Source: Mantis religiosa (lineage: Eukaryota > Arthropoda > Insecta > Mantodea > Mantidae). From it: a DNA stretch of 64,000 bases. The DNA lies in the NCBI GenBank assembly GCA_030765055.1, contig CM060947.1, forward strand, positions 50,945,875 to 51,009,874. The letters run 5' to 3'. Of the stretch, positions 32,177 to 45,070 are shown in pieces; the stretch's first letter is position 1, and each line of letters starts with the position of its first letter. The position numbers were made by a program, and so were the translations under genes. The notes under the pieces were generated by a model. That model was not told where the DNA came from. It was given only the letters and a program-made list of their open reading frames with translations, and made no database searches.

Positions 32177-34619
32177 GGCAACAGGTCCTAAGCTGGACTA
32201 TAAAGAATATTGGGGTTAGTTTACATAAGTCAAAAGTGGATGATCTGGATTTGGTTATCGTGAAATATTGGAACATAGTCACGAACCCTTGATATAAGAT
32301 ACACGAACCAAACCACTGATACTCAAATGGCTGCACATTAGTTACGTTACGAAACGCTGCAAAATACATTTCAGACTTGAAGAAGCTACTGGGAACTAAA
32401 GCCTTATAAAATAATTTGGATCCCCTGAATGGAGTCATCTGTTTACAAAGCCCCGACGGAGACACAAATCACAGCAGGACAATAGGGCTATGTACATGCT
32501 ACATCGGATCATGTACCTTATTGCATTCATTCTCTTGCCCTCCTCGCACACAAATTTATGGGGCTTCCCTTCTTTGGAGATTTTTATTCCGCGAGTTGAC
32601 GCTTGACAAAATACTGGGAATTTATTCTAGAAATTTAATCCGCTTCATATTTCAAAATGCGTAAACGCGACCTGTGAAACCGTGAGGTAAATTGAGTTAC
32701 TCTGTTACTTTCATTTAACTGCGGGGGTTATGGTTATTTTGCTGTTTGTGTAAAGTCTGCGCTCGTTCATATTTCACACACCAAGAGGACGAAATAAAAG
32801 GGAAACTGTTAAAAAGTAATAGACATATTTGTATCTAACTTTGAAAAACTAAATTTAAATCGTAAATACTTAGGAAATTGGGAGAATGAAAGTTCTCGTG
32901 AAATGTTTTTTATCCGGCACCATAAAAAACTGCATAACGCGATACTTTTGTTACTGAAAATTAGGCCTTTTACTGTTAGACAGGAATAATCTGGGCAAAG
33001 AATGGAATTAGCTCTACTAGAGCCAAATAGCACAAAAATAAAGTTAAAATTCGCGAGACAAAAACACATTATTCTAAAAGAAACGCCTAATCCAATATAG
33101 TGTCAAAGACATTATATTATAAACTCTTTGACTATCGATTACTTTAGTAATTTAGTTATTTGAAAAACAAGAAACAAACATACGACATCTACATCGATTC
33201 TAAATCTTTTGTAAAACAGTAATTAATTTTTTGATAATTCATAATTAAAGTCGATATTTTCTTGATGTAACGGATAAAATTAGGTATATAAATAGTGAGA
33301 TTTGATGGCATTCGCCTTGGGCATTAAATTTTGTCACTGCTAATCACACCAACTTATCTCGCAAGTCCCATACATAACTGTTTAGACAGCCGGAATTAAA
33401 ACTTGTATTTAATCACACTCCATTGTTATCAACTTTAGCTTAAAGTCCAATTATGTGGTAGTTGTACAGTAAATTTGTAAATATTTAATAAATCGACTTG
33501 TTTTCATTAACTTCTGAATGTACGCGTTTTCATTATCACTGCACAGTTAAAATAGCCGTACTTCCATTTATCGCAAAGCATTAGTTATACTTAACCTGTT
33601 CCTTGTAGTGAAAACTTTGTACTTACTTTGATTTTAATAGGTGTTCTTTTATCTATCATATGAATAATGGATAAAATGTCAATAGGCTCAAAATTAGATC
33701 GAATTCAATCCGAAGTCACGGAATAAATTTCTGGAAGTGGCCGAAATTGTAAACAACAATAGGATAGATCATAATCACTTTTGACTGGTGTGAGATAAAT
33801 ACCTTCAGAAATCATCACATCTGCACTCTAATCTTTTTTTAAATTTCTTTCTTTAACGTCTTCTTACATAAATCACATCGGATGAATGATGGGAGTGAAA
33901 TTACGTTAAAGTCAGCTCATTGTCCATAGAGGTTAGTTACTAGACATTCATCATTCAGGATAAAGGAAAAAAACCCAAAATAGCCAGATAGCTCACCCTT
34001 GTCGAGATTCGAATCGATATTGGAACTTGGGCCCTCTTCAGTAAATGTAAATGTATTGAAATAAATTGTTTTGAATAGATTCATTTACGAAAGTTTGTGA
34101 ATGAACACCAGTTAAGTTGGCCGATAAATTACATAGAAGCTAGTAAATGAGCTGTTTGAAGTGAGTTACTGAGTATTTGAGAGTATAGATCTAAATTGTT
34201 TCTGAATTTTAGCAATAATATCTTTAAGCATTTAAATTTTGTTTGGTTAATTCTGAAATGTAAATCAATTTAGGGTTTAAAGTAACTGTTTGTGCAATAA
34301 AAGTGAGAACTACTAGGCTGCAAAATCCATCTTGCGGCTACCGTCATTTAGTACTAGCAGAGCGCGATTGTTTTGGCGCTAGAGACAACCGATAACCGAT
34401 CACAGTAAAACATTTATGTAATGTAAAGAATACTTAAGATCGTAACACACGAAAGACACAAATTTAAATAATACAAGTCGTTTTATCACAACGTAAGTGC
34501 TGGCTATTTCATGACTACTCCACCACACTTCCTATACGTGGCAAATATTATGCTTTCTACACTGCGAATTAATACAATCTAAGAATTATTTTTCCCTTAT
34601 AATTTACAAAAATAACGTA
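32177..34619. other. Unassigned AT-rich DNA
   Basis: No gene recognised. A faint SINE-B relic at 33880-34035 is listed separately. 32560-32700 is slightly CpG-richer with no frame. Confidence 0.5.
33880..34035 (-). mobile_element. SINE-B relic, old
   Basis: Minus-strand fragments of SINE-B: GACATTCATCATTCAGGATAAA near 33943 and a B-box-like GATTCGAATCTCGAC near 33998. The head is not recognisable. Confidence 0.6.
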
Positions 34620-34859
34620 CAGTTACTCCAAAAAGTATTCATCTAATGGATGAGTTTATGTTTAAGGATGTATGGATAATGGAAAATCGTCAGAATAAAG
34701 TACATCAGGGAAATAGTCTTATTTATTGATTAGTGAAAAAGAGAGTACAATAAAGGGACACATATAGTATCCATTCACATAAACATAGTTAAACATTCTA
34801 AAGTAAAGATATGCAGCATAGGATGCAAAATAAGTATTCGTCTGCATACCTAAAATGGT

Positions 34860-35915
34860 GTAGAATGTTATGGTTAGTATTTAGTGGGCCCTCCATTTCT
34901 CTTTATAATCAAGAGCATTCTCCTTGGCACGGATTTCAACAAAGTCTGTGCTGTTTCCACTGTAATTTTACGCCAATTCCTCTAGTATAGAGTTATTTAG
35001 ATACTTTATATTAGATATATGATTATTCTTAATATTTTTGTCCAGTATACTCCAAAAATTCTGTATTGAATTCAAGTCTGGGGATTGCGGTGCTGTCGAC
35101 ATCCATCGTGGAGTATTATACAACTATAGCCTTGCATCTAGAGCTGTGTATTTTGGATCATTATCTTGTGTGAAAATATAATCCTCAGTAAGTCCTATAT
35201 TACTCACACTTCTGGACAGATGTATTTTAGGATGTTTGTATAAACCTTATGGTTCATAATTCCATCAGTAAAACACACAGCCCTCGCACCATTTGCACTC
35301 ATTCAGCCCCAGACATGTACTGAACCGTCTCCATGTTTAACTGAAGTTCTTATATTTTTCTCCTTAAGCTCACAATTCTTGTTTCTCCACACAATTAATC
35401 GCCATTTGGACTTAAAGAGCTCAAATTGTCTTTCGTCAGTAAGTGCAACCTTCTTTCAGATATCAAACCCGTCGTATTATGTTCTTTTGCAAAAGCAACT
35501 CGCTTGTTTCGGTTGATTTTACTGTTGTATGGTTTTCTAAGGACTGTTGGGCCTCGATACTAAGCTTCTATAAAGCATGTTTCTTTTAGTTTGTGCTGAA
35601 AAGGACTTTCCTGTGTGTGTTTGAACTGCAATAGCAAGTTTTGGAACACTTGATTTGCGATATTTCTTGACTTTTCTATGTAAGTGTCATTTCTCCATTT
35701 CGTATAGAACTGCAGGAGGACCACTTCTTGATGGATTTTCGTAAGGTTTGTTCTGATAAAACCTGTATATAGTAGTCGTCACTGTACTGGTAGGTCTTCC
35801 AATGTTTTCTCCAATTTCTTGAACATATTTTCCTTTTTTAAATAACCTGATGCAAATTTCTCTATTTTCTGCTGTATTTCACGACGTTTTCGACCTACAT
35901 TACTTAAATAGCAGT
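34860..35915 (-). pseudogene. Tc1-like transposase, copy 3, degraded
   Basis: The minus-strand coding region is homologous to copies 1 and 2. Recognisable parts include the CGAAAACGTCGTGAAAT start region (35880-35900), a TACTGACGAAAGACAATTTGAGC block (first aspartate, about 35420-35440) and the GACTTGAATTCAATACAG block near 35060-35080. The initiator is followed directly by a stop (ATG-TAG near 35905), and frameshifts occur throughout. Ends are approximate. Confidence 0.75.
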
Positions 35916-35927
35916 CACGGCTTTGAA

Positions 35928-37454
35928 AATGGAGGTATAATATTGCACTTCACTATGGAGTGCTCTATAAAGCAGGATAGATTACGTGTATCAATCTCAA
36001 GGTACTCCTTTTGTTAAGCAAAGATCATTTGTTATGAATGTCCATTTTAGAGATTAAAAATGTGGCTAAACTATGAGCTTTCCCATTAATCCCTGTTTAC
36101 ATCATGAGCTTACGACACAAAAAGAATCGAACAGCATAAATGAAATACAATAGAAACGAGTAGCTGAAGTCTGTCAGTAGACAAAACAACATCGTAGAAG
36201 AAGTACGTCAACTGTGCACCAAGAAGAAGGCAAGAGCATAATATGGAACCCAGAGGTAAGCAGAGTATCTTTGAACAGACAGTGATCTATCACTATGAAA
36301 AGAACAAAACACACCGGAAAATAGCAGAGATTGTGAATCTTAGCAAAAGTACAGTTAGTGACATAATTCACTGGTATACGTATGAAGACACAACTGAATC
36401 TCGAGCAAAGCCAGGGCTACCAAATCTTCTTACCGATAGGCAGGAGTCTTATATTTTGCGGAAGGTAAAACGTAATCCGCGTGTAAGTGCTCTGGTGATT
36501 TGTGCTGAGATTCAGGAAGAATTAGGACTCACGGTTAGCCCTGAAACGGTGAGAAGGGCCATGCGAAAACAAGATTTAATGGTCGCGTAGCCACAAAAAA
36601 GCCATACATTTCCAGCAAGAGTAAACGGTAGCGATTACAATTTTCCAGAGACTTTGTTAACAAGACAACCGATTGGTGGGACCAAGTTATTTTTTGTGAC
36701 GAAAGCAAATACTACCTTGCAGGTTCCGATGGCAGGGTGGTTATGTGGAGGAAACAAAACACGGAGCTGGAAGAGCGCAATTTACAAGGCACAATCAAAC
36801 ACGGCGGAGGGAGTGTAATGTTAAAGGTCTGTATTCCATGAACATGGAAGTCTATTTCAGCAAAATTTAAAACAAAGTACAGAAATGATGGGTATTTTGG
36901 ACAGCTTCTCATTTTATCAGGATAATGATCCGAAGCGTACGTCCCACATTGTGCAGCTATGGTTACTTTACAATTATCCTCGTGTACTGCATCCACCTCA
37001 GTCCCCGGATCTTAATCCCATAGAAGCAGTATGGGATAAACTGGAGAAGACCATGCGGAAGACCCCATCACCTCCAAGCAGCACTTGAAGGAGAGGTTGC
37101 AAGAGGAATGGAGCAAACTTTCTACAGCCTACCTGAAAAACCTGGTTCACAGCATGCCAAATAGGTTGCGAGAAGTAGTGAAAAGAAGAGGGAGAGTCAC
37201 AAAGTACTAAGACATATTTTGTATCACACTCAAGTTGTTATATCCGATTACTTTTGAGGGCCAAAAAATGACATTTTTTTTAGTTCTTAAAAAGCACGCA
37301 TTATATAATTTTTATGAAAAATAAATTTATTTTCATACAAGAACGACCTATGTGACTGTCGATTAGCGTTAATGTCAATAAAATAGCACATCAAATGTTG
37401 ATTTTCACTTTCAAAACTTAATACTCTACTTTGGCCGATTATTTATGGGAGTCT
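35928..37454 (+). mobile_element. Second Tc1-like family inserted in copy 3
   Basis: A plus-strand Tc1-like element with its own transposase. The right end looks genuine: reversed, it starts CAGAGACTCCCATAAAT next to TA at 37455. The left end (around 35928-35945) does not match that repeat, so the left terminal repeat and some host-element sequence have been lost. Host sequence resumes with CCTGGGATACTTG at about 37457. Confidence 0.78.
36243..37210 (+). pseudogene. Tc1-like transposase, second family, disrupted
   Basis: MEPRGKQSIFEQTVIYHYEK starts at 36243, the usual paired-like HTH start. It runs through KIAEIVNLSKSTVSDIIHWY and SPETVRRAMRK to a stop at 36588-36590. In another frame: WWDQVIFCDESKYYLAGSDG (first aspartate, about 36690), RNLQGTIKHGGGSVM; then QDNDPKRTSHIVQLWLLYN (second aspartate, about 36920) and QSPDLNPIEAVWDKLEK (glutamate, about 37000), ending RGRVTKY-stop at 37208-37210. 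I count 33 residues between D and E rather than 34, so one codon may be missing. There are two or three frame changes. Different family from copies 1-3. Confidence 0.87.
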
Positions 37455-37568
37455 CTGTACCTGGGATACTTGTTTGACATCAAATGGGACATGATTTTAA
37501 ATAACCTAGAGCTGTGCACTAATTAAGCAATATAAGAACCCAAATTGTGTTTTACTTTTAAATCTAGA

Positions 37569-37823
37569 AATGAAATGAAATGTGTAGTGTTTAACGCACG
37601 CTTTTACTACATACGGCAGCGCAGGCGGTGACATTGATGATACATGAGATGAAGATTGAGCACCGGTGGAATGAGATGGCGGGGGAAACCGGAGGTACCG
37701 GAGAAAACCCGCCCCAGCGCCGTGTTGTCAACCACAAATCTCACTTTGCGGTCGTCTGTGATCGATCCCGGGCCGCCTTGGTGAGAGACAAGCGGTCTAA
37801 CCACTGAGCCACGGCGCGGCCAA
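37569..37823 (-). mobile_element. SINE-A, full length, inserted in Tc1-like copy 3
   Basis: The complete minus-strand SINE-A has head GGCCGCGCCGTGGCTCAGTG (37803-37822) and the whole body. Its ATTTC-repeat tail (37569-37581, aaatgaaatgaaa on the plus strand) is the same type as in the 7.7-kb copy. The 12-bp duplication tttaaatctaga at 37557-37568 and 37824-37835 is perfect. Confidence 0.93.
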
Positions 37824-37948
37824 TTTAAATCTAGATATCAGCAGAGTTAAGGAAACAGTTATTGTTCGTTTCTTGTCTATATTTTTCTGATTTTGCTTAT
37901 TGTATTCTATGTGCTATGATTATAGGAATACCTTTTGCAGTATCTGTA

Positions 37949-39095
37949 CGTACTTTTTACAACTCTCTGAATTTTACAATTCCCATTGCGTACACAATTC
38001 TCATTGCTTAAATTTTGAGGTAATGAGTCACTTCTCGTCTGATTACACTGCCTTAGCTACTCTCACTTTTCCTCAACACTTCAATTGCACAGCTAATGGA
38101 TTCTCTAGCCACTGAAAAAATTGCAAATGTAAATCTTACATTAATCATTCATTGTTCTTAACAAAATATAAATTATATTTATTGCAATTATTTATCTACT
38201 TTACTGTCACTTGTTTATAAAATTATTAAACTTAACTACTAATAACTGCCTGTATAGATATATGTTCTTCATTTGTTGTGTACATGCCTTTGTTTACAAA
38301 AATTCTTTGTATTGTTTGTAACTTAAGGTAAATGTAACATGCGCAGACCTGTTAATTACAGAGTACTATCAGATTCCGTTTGAAAACAGAATCGCCACAG
38401 CGGTCCTAGAGTTACCTACGTGGGCCTGATAATATTTCAACAGTGCACGTTAACAAAAACAGAGGCAGGCAAGCCTTTGTGGAGGACACAGTGACGTCAT
38501 AACCCACCCCTCCTGTGTTATTTCTTGGGGCTGGTGTTCCAAGTTTAAAAACTCGTTGCATACGCCCGCTCGCCTTGTTAAACCATTACGCACACTTGCT
38601 GGTAAACGTGTATGTGTACCTATGTGTTCGGTAGGAGATAAAGTTTTATATCTTAATGCGCGTGTTGTTTGTGTGTCACGACGTAATGGGTACACACTTG
38701 GTGCATTTCGGGTAGTTTTAATAAACATATTTCTCTCCCTGTTGCTTTTGTAATATATGCATATCTATTTTGTGTGTCAGTTGTTATTAAAACAATTCGC
38801 AAAGTAAAATTTTCATGTGTTGAATTCACATGTTGTTCTCTACTCACTTTTCAAAAAACATAACGAACTGTACCTTCTTGTAATATTAGAACAATTACTA
38901 AATTATACTTCTGAAATAAAATTATAATTCAGGTATGTTTACTGTTAATAATGTCTGAATTTCGGCAATTTTAAAATTGGAGTGTGGTATCGGACAGTAA
39001 TATTTTTAACACATAATGCATTTCTGGATTGCAGTTTATGTATACTTTTCTTTGCAATGAACACACTTGTAGATAAGGTATTCCCTTCAAGAATG
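37949..39095. other. Unassigned AT-rich DNA
   Basis: A slightly GC-richer stretch at 38440-38720 has overlapping short frames on both strands and no recognisable domain. Confidence 0.45.
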
Positions 39096-39297
39096 ATGCC
39101 CGCCTCGGTGGCGTAGATGGCAGCGTGTCTGCCTCACGTTCAACAGGTCCCCAGTTCGAATCTCTGTCAGGGTGATTTACCTGGTGTTTTTCCGGTGTTT
39201 TTCCCTTAACCTTCAAGACGAATGTCGGGTAACTCCAAGCTTCATGGATTCTGAACTCATTTGAGCATCATTTCACCCAATTCATCCACCGTAGTGC
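39096..39297 (+). mobile_element. SINE-B copy, 3'-truncated
   Basis: Head CGCCTCGGTGGCGTAGATGG (39101), B box CAGTTCGAATCTC near 39153, GACGAATGTCGGGTAACTCC near 39218, ATCATTTCACCCAATTCATCC near 39266-39286, then loss of the terminal block. Confidence 0.85.
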
Positions 39298-39327
39298 TAT
39301 AACCACCAACGAATCACTGGATATAAC

Positions 39328-39690
39328 ACAAATATAAACAAAGACAAAACACTATCAAAATTCGCATTAATGAACAAAAGACTGTTTTCAGTAATTTAAA
39401 TGTCAGGTCAGGAGATGGCTGGAGTATAGAAAATTAATTGGGTCAAAGTAACGTAACTACTTAACTTGATTATCAAGCTGTATTCATCTATGTTTCTTAG
39501 GTCGACGGATTTTCATTTTATTAATTTCTTAATTAAAGAGACTTTGGCCATTTTCTCCGAGAAGAGCACGCTTAATCGTGATGCTAGATTTGTGTTCTGC
39601 TCCTCTTGGAAACCGTCCTCAAAACAAAAATCCGTCAACTTAAGAATCACAGATCAATATAGCTTGATAATCAAGTAGTTACGATTCTTA
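39328..39690. repeat. Dispersed repeat G, copy 2, with inverted duplication
   Basis: 39328-39515 matches 8556-8735 in direct orientation. 39530-39690 matches about 8640-8820 in inverted orientation. As a result 39448-39515 and 39624-39690 form inverted arms of about 65 bp (GATTATCAAGCT / AGCTTGATAATC). The structure differs from copy 1, which is linear. Confidence 0.7.
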
Positions 39691-41591
39691 AGCGCATAAG
39701 TCTTACAAATTAGTATTCAAACGTAATAATTATAACAGTCAGATTTATGTTTACAGACTCCCTTATATTTAATCGAACGCCTTTAAAATGTTTAAAGGGA
39801 TAAATGAAGGTAATTATTCATATAAAAATTGCTAACACATTCATTTCCTCTCGGGGTTGCCATTGTAAAACAACTTGATAATTGTTGACTAGGCAGTGGG
39901 AATAGTTGACAGTAATAACAGTTGTAACTACTCTCAAGATGTAATTATTAATCTAAATTTATTACCTAATGAATATTCAAATTATATCACATGCGTGTTT
40001 TACTTTTTCAGGTAAGTTGTTCATGATTCCCGTGTAAAGAAGTATGAGGTAAGGATTTTAATATAGGTTGTTACATTTTGCTTTTTATACACATCTGATT
40101 TGAATGCCTTCATGTTTGTAGCTATTCTACATATTAGTAAGCTAACTAGACTGGAGTATCAGAAGGCTATGTCAAACATTCAAGTTGCTGGCCATGATGT
40201 TAAACCTCTTTTAATGATCTCACAAGAAAGAAAAATACATTGACTTCTGTATCATTTTCGGTGCATAAGAGGGTACAGTTAAAATGTGTTTATTTTTCTC
40301 TCCACTTAATTTTATTGGAGATAAACACTTGCTTTACATTTAAAAATTTCACTGTAAAATATGGTAGGATTTGAAAGTCCATGTCTTTACATAACCTCAG
40401 AAAAATATCAGCTTTTCTCTAGAAAAGGTAGAAGTATTTTAAATATAAAAATTAAACAAACATATAATTAAAAATGAAAGAAAAAAGCAAAGCATAGCTT
40501 GAAAGGCTTAGCAGCACAACAAATTTGTTGTCATTTATTGCGAGGTTAAACGAGCTCTTTACTTCTTATAGTGAGCTTCTAGTTCTCGTGAGATAGATGG
40601 TGCTGGCAGATGGCGTGTATGCTCGCTCTGTGGACGATACTTTCATGGACATTAGACGAGTTGCTCACTATCTCTAGGCAGTGTGACAGGTTTTCAAGCC
40701 TGGTGTTGTCAGGGACTTTCGCGCATCCCGTGGTCGGTTTCTCTGTGGCCTGGAGCCTCCAGTGTTCCCCAATTTTCTCTTATTCCTCGTAGGCGGTGGC
40801 CACAATAGGTCTATGTGCGTCATCGTGTGCGGGGTGTTAAGTATACTATTCGTAATCAAAACAGGATCATACACTAATTATATACTGATTTATTTAGGTA
40901 TAAAACATTCAGAATTGAGAATGGGGCTTACAATCAACTAATTAATCATACCCTCCCTGAACAAGTTTTACAACCGCATGGCACATAATGAAATTTGCAG
41001 AGGACATTAAGGATCTGAGGATCATTTCCTCCCTTGTGTGGCAGGGTAAACAAAAAGAAACTCCCCCCCCCTCCTCTCACCAAGATGCCGTTGTGTTGTT
41101 TTCAAAACGAAGACAATAAACACTTCGCGAACAGACGCACACGCAGCGCCACTTGCGGTCGTTTCTAGAACCCCTCGTTTTTATGAGCTACGTTCTTGAA
41201 ATTGGCCTCGTAGATAGCTGGAGAGTCGTTTTATGTGCCTCATAGAGGTATATTATTCCGTTTTAAGTGTTATGAAGCTTTAGAATGCTTTCTTTCTGAC
41301 GTTTGTCAGCACTCACTTCACTTAGAAGGCGGACCTGAAACATTTTAATATAAAAGGCTTTCTGTATTATGAGTTCAGTATTGCAGCGAAGCTAAATAAG
41401 GGAAAATATCAATTCAAATGTTTATTACAATTGTTATTTTGATAAACCGTTAATCACAAAAGTTGCGAAATTAAATGTTCTCATTAGATAATACATGCAA
41501 GTTGGGAAATACTGAATTTCTACCATGAATTCTGAGGTCCGCACCTAATGCATAATCCATTGCATTGTCATTAATTAAGCCTATCTCGTTA
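39691..41591. other. Unassigned DNA
   Basis: GC-richer patches at 40600-40830 and 41080-41180 have no domain I recognise. A 28-codon frame from the ATG at 41085 (MPLCCFQNEDNKHF...) is too short to call. Confidence 0.45.
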
Positions 41592-42506
41592 TACGAGGGC
41601 TGTTCAATAAAGAATGATCATAATTTTTTACGGTCATAATTTTTCTAACTAAAATTCAATCTTATTATATTCTGTTAGCTTAATGTGAAACAAACACGCC
41701 GTAGTAGTTTCATTGTTGGTACTCCAGGTTCCCGCCTGTGAGAACCAGGCAAGTTCAGACATGTTCAGTATCACCTACCGCTGCAATGGAGGTAACATGC
41801 AGTTAAAGTTGATGTTAGAGGAAGATCCGGAGTTTATTTCAAACGTAATCACTGCTGATGAAACTTGGCTACATCATTTTGATCCTGAGAGCAAACAGCA
41901 AAGCTCAGTTTGGAAATCTCCTTCATTACCAACTCACAAATAAGCAAAAGTGGTTGCTTCTGCTGGGGAAGTTATGGTCATCTCATTCTTTGATATTCAT
42001 GGAATAGTTTATCAGCATGCTATACCTGCACACACTCAGTAACTGGACAATACTACGGGGGTATCCCGAATGCATTGCAGATCCAAATCAGGTGTAAAAG
42101 ACGACATTTCCATGAAGCAGGCTGGATGCTGCACCACGATAATTCGCGGCTGCATATTGCAATATTGTTGCTGAATGTCTTGCAAAATCTACGCGATGTG
42201 CGTCCCTCACCCTCCCTATAGTCCGGAATTAGTCCCATGTGACTTTTTTCTATTCCTTTACTTGAAAAAACGCCTTAGTGGGAGGCATTATTCATTATCA
42301 GAAGCAGTGATGAAGGCTGTGGAGATGATTTTGAAGGACCCCTCAAAAAACGGTTTCCAGCATGTCTTTGAAGACTGGCGGAAACGGTGGGACAAGTGCA
42401 GCGCATTCAGGGAGACTATTTTGAGAAGGACCATCAAAATTATGAGGATGAGTAAAGGTACGTTGTCAAAAAAAATGTAATTATTCTTTATTGAACATCC
42501 CTCGTA
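41592..42506 (+). mobile_element. Mariner derivative with internal deletion, copy 1 (915 bp)
   Basis: Terminal inverted repeats of about 22 bp: cgagggctgttcaataaaga at 41594 against cgagggatgttcaataaaga inverted at 42504, one mismatch, flanked by TA (41592-41593 and 42505-42506). Size is about 400 bp less than an autonomous mariner, because the N-terminal coding part is missing. The copy at 52087-53014 has the same structure. Confidence 0.93.
41761..42480 (+). pseudogene. Mariner transposase, N-terminus deleted, copy 1
   Basis: Homology starts at CNGGNMQLKLMLEEDPEFIS and TADETWLHHFDPESKQQSS (first aspartate, about 41855). It continues past a stop at 41941 with AKVVASAGEVMVISFFDIHG. After frameshifts it reaches PPYSPELVPCDFFLF and YLKKRLSGRHYS (third aspartate block, about 42205-42300), then WRKRWDKCSAF and the end at 42480. 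The HTH domain (about the first 130 residues) is absent. Inactive. Confidence 0.88.
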
Positions 42507-44091
42507 CTTTTCTCTTTATATATGCCCTCATATTATTTTATTTCGTTTCTCTAATAGCTTGCATTCAGTTAATATCTTTGATAATTTTCGCTCACTCACT
42601 CTTTGGTCAATCCGTTTTGCTTTTGATCAACTCATTCCGTGAGCTAATATTTTAATCGAACTCTATTTTAAATTAACGCCTATTTCCTGGCTGCGTTTGC
42701 AAACCAACAAAAATCTTTGTAAATTCATTTCTAGAGATTCAAAATTTATTTTGTCAACAATATTCCACCCAAAAATTTGTGGACCAATGTTTATCTGAAA
42801 GTGTACCTTTTGAGGTCATCTAAATCAAAGCAGCATTAGAAGAAGAATTTCCACGCACACGTTTGTGTGTCCATGTGTCTGTGAGCAGCTTACTTCAAAA
42901 AGGAAAAGCCAGATTAATACTTAACTTGGTTTCCATTCAGTCCCTTCCAAGAATCCAATATAATATTTAGGAATATTTTGATGTCCTCAAAAATGGTTAT
43001 AAATATATTAATTAAAGTACCAAAAGTACAAGGAATGTCCACCTTGAATTTTCTGGTAATACTGTCTGAAGCCTCTTGCAATGCTTCAGTCAAACATAGT
43101 ATACATATTTCAGTTTTTAAAATTCCTTAAGCATATCTGAATTAATTTTATTCATATTATCTATGTACCTGGAGGACGGAGGTAGAGATTGGTTGAGGCT
43201 GAAACTGGCCACTTGGCCTAGACCATGAAAGGAATAAGATGAAGAAGAAGATTATCTATGTATCTGGAAGTTTTGCAAGTGCATTTTAATCCATAATTGT
43301 AATAGTGTTATGTATGAATTGCAGTCAAGTTAAATCAGAAATACTAAAGAATAATAGAGGAATCTGGAAATCTTGGAGACTAGAGAATGTGTCCGTTTTT
43401 TGCACTCTCTCCATTATCTAATGGACAGAAAAAATAATTCTATTTTATTCCTAAACTTGGTATTAATATTTTACGATAATTGTACCATTTGTTACACATA
43501 TTAATAATAGGGAAGCCATAAGAGAAAAGATTCATGCAGGATTATTAAAGAAAGGCACAAAATATCCTAAGTTGTTTGTTTTCAACAAACTGTTTATACT
43601 CTCGAAATTTTCAAACATACCAACAATGTTCCTATTTTGCTTGCCACTGATCAGTGAGAGTCTTTACAATTTCTTTTAATGTTTTTGTTGTGCACTAACT
43701 AATTTACCCGAGAAACACAGGGGAAAAATTTGGAATAGAAATTTAGAAAAGGTGTGTCTCAAACTTTCATTATGAAGCAAAGCCAAAGATGTCTCCAATG
43801 TTCCTGCGTGCGGAGCGGCGAATAAGTCAAAAAGTTCACTGCACCATATGCATAACCAAAGTGAGGTACTTGTCCTCGACCTTCCGAGGAAATGTCGGAG
43901 CCTATCCCTCCCGGTGGTGGCGCTATTCATACTGTTTTGTTCCCTCTGCCGGCGACACTGGTGCTTCCTAGTGGTACGCAGTGAAATTTGTAGGTGGCTG
44001 AAGTTTTATGCCCCTGAATACCAAAAAAGCTATTTTATTAAAAATAGCAGTGTTTATGTATACGCGAATTTATGTAGAAGTGTTAAAAATG

Positions 44092-44122
<31 letters not shown>

Positions 44123-45059
44123 TCCGGTAACTATCAACTTGGTGGTCGGGATCCAAAGCTGCGACACAAGTAAAAGATCCTCCCACCTTAGGTAATATTA
44201 CTTGGATTTCTTTTTCAAAAACGGCTTTTACGATTTTAATTAAAATGTCATATGTTGACATTTTCGTCAAAATTGCGTATCTCCTCAATATATTCATTGT
44301 GAATGATTTTTCTGTTAGTGGTAAACCGTAAGAGATTGACAAAATGGTACTGCACAAAAATTTAGAGCTCCTTAAAGAATTGATATTATTGCAAATGAAA
44401 TGTTTTTAGCATTCACCACTGGCCATATAGTCTTTGTTTTTTGGTTTAAATTTTTAAATACCAATACAAAAAGAATTCTGAAGTGAAGAATCACTCTAAT
44501 CTTTTCTTTTCTTTTCTCCTGGTCACTATCTCTTACAAGATTTGACCATCGATCACGCCTACAGTATTCCTGAATTTCTTTTTCACTTACGACGAAATGT
44601 GCGATGAAACTTTTTATGCAAATGTTTAAAATTAAGAAGATAACAAGTTTGATGTACTGCATTCACGTACAATGTGAAGGTAGCACATGCAAGACATCAG
44701 AATGACAGGTTCACTTTGTGTCGGAAGCACTATACGAGTCGACCACTTTGTTTCCTCAGCATGTAGCTGGATGTGTGTAGCATTTGACGCACAGCGGGTC
44801 GGCAGAAAAGAGGCACTTCATTGGGATGGAATGTATAACAATGAATTAATAAAAGCTACTGAATGGTAAGATTTTCTCTGGCAAAATGTTTCTTTGTTAC
44901 AAAGATACGTTAGATGTCTCCACTCTTCACGTGTTGATGAATACACACCGTAACATGTCTACACCATTATTGATTATTTCAGTATTATGTTCTTAGGCAG
45001 ATGCTGAAAGTTTCGTGACGTTTTTATAGACTTCTTACTTTGTTTATCCTAGAAAAAAT
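42507..45059. other. Unassigned AT-rich DNA, includes poly(A) run
   Basis: A 29-bp A run at 44092-44120 and a GC-richer patch at 43790-43990 are the only features. No domain recognised. Confidence 0.5.
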
Positions 45060-45070
45060 AAGCAGAAGAC

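Larger units (their letters stand above)
34620..37946 (-). mobile_element. Tc1-like element, IR/DR type (copy 3), split by two insertions
   Basis: The left end is CAGTTACTCC at 34620 after TA (34618-34619), with outer direct repeat AAGTATTCATCT at 34633 and inner AAGTATTCGTCT at 34832. The right end is GCAGTATCTG ending at 37946 before TA (37947-37948). About 1.8 kb of other sequence lies inside: a different Tc1-like element (35928-37454) and SINE-A (37569-37823). Element parts are 34620-35927, 37455-37568 and 37836-37946. Confidence 0.88.

Noticed and set aside
35928..35960. Link between the Tc1-like left end and the Penelope arm (shared cacttcactatgg)
   Set aside because: About 13 matching bases only; no extension on either side.
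41085..41171. Short frame MPLCCFQNEDNKHF in a GC-richer patch
   Set aside because: 28 codons, no motif, no flanking signals.
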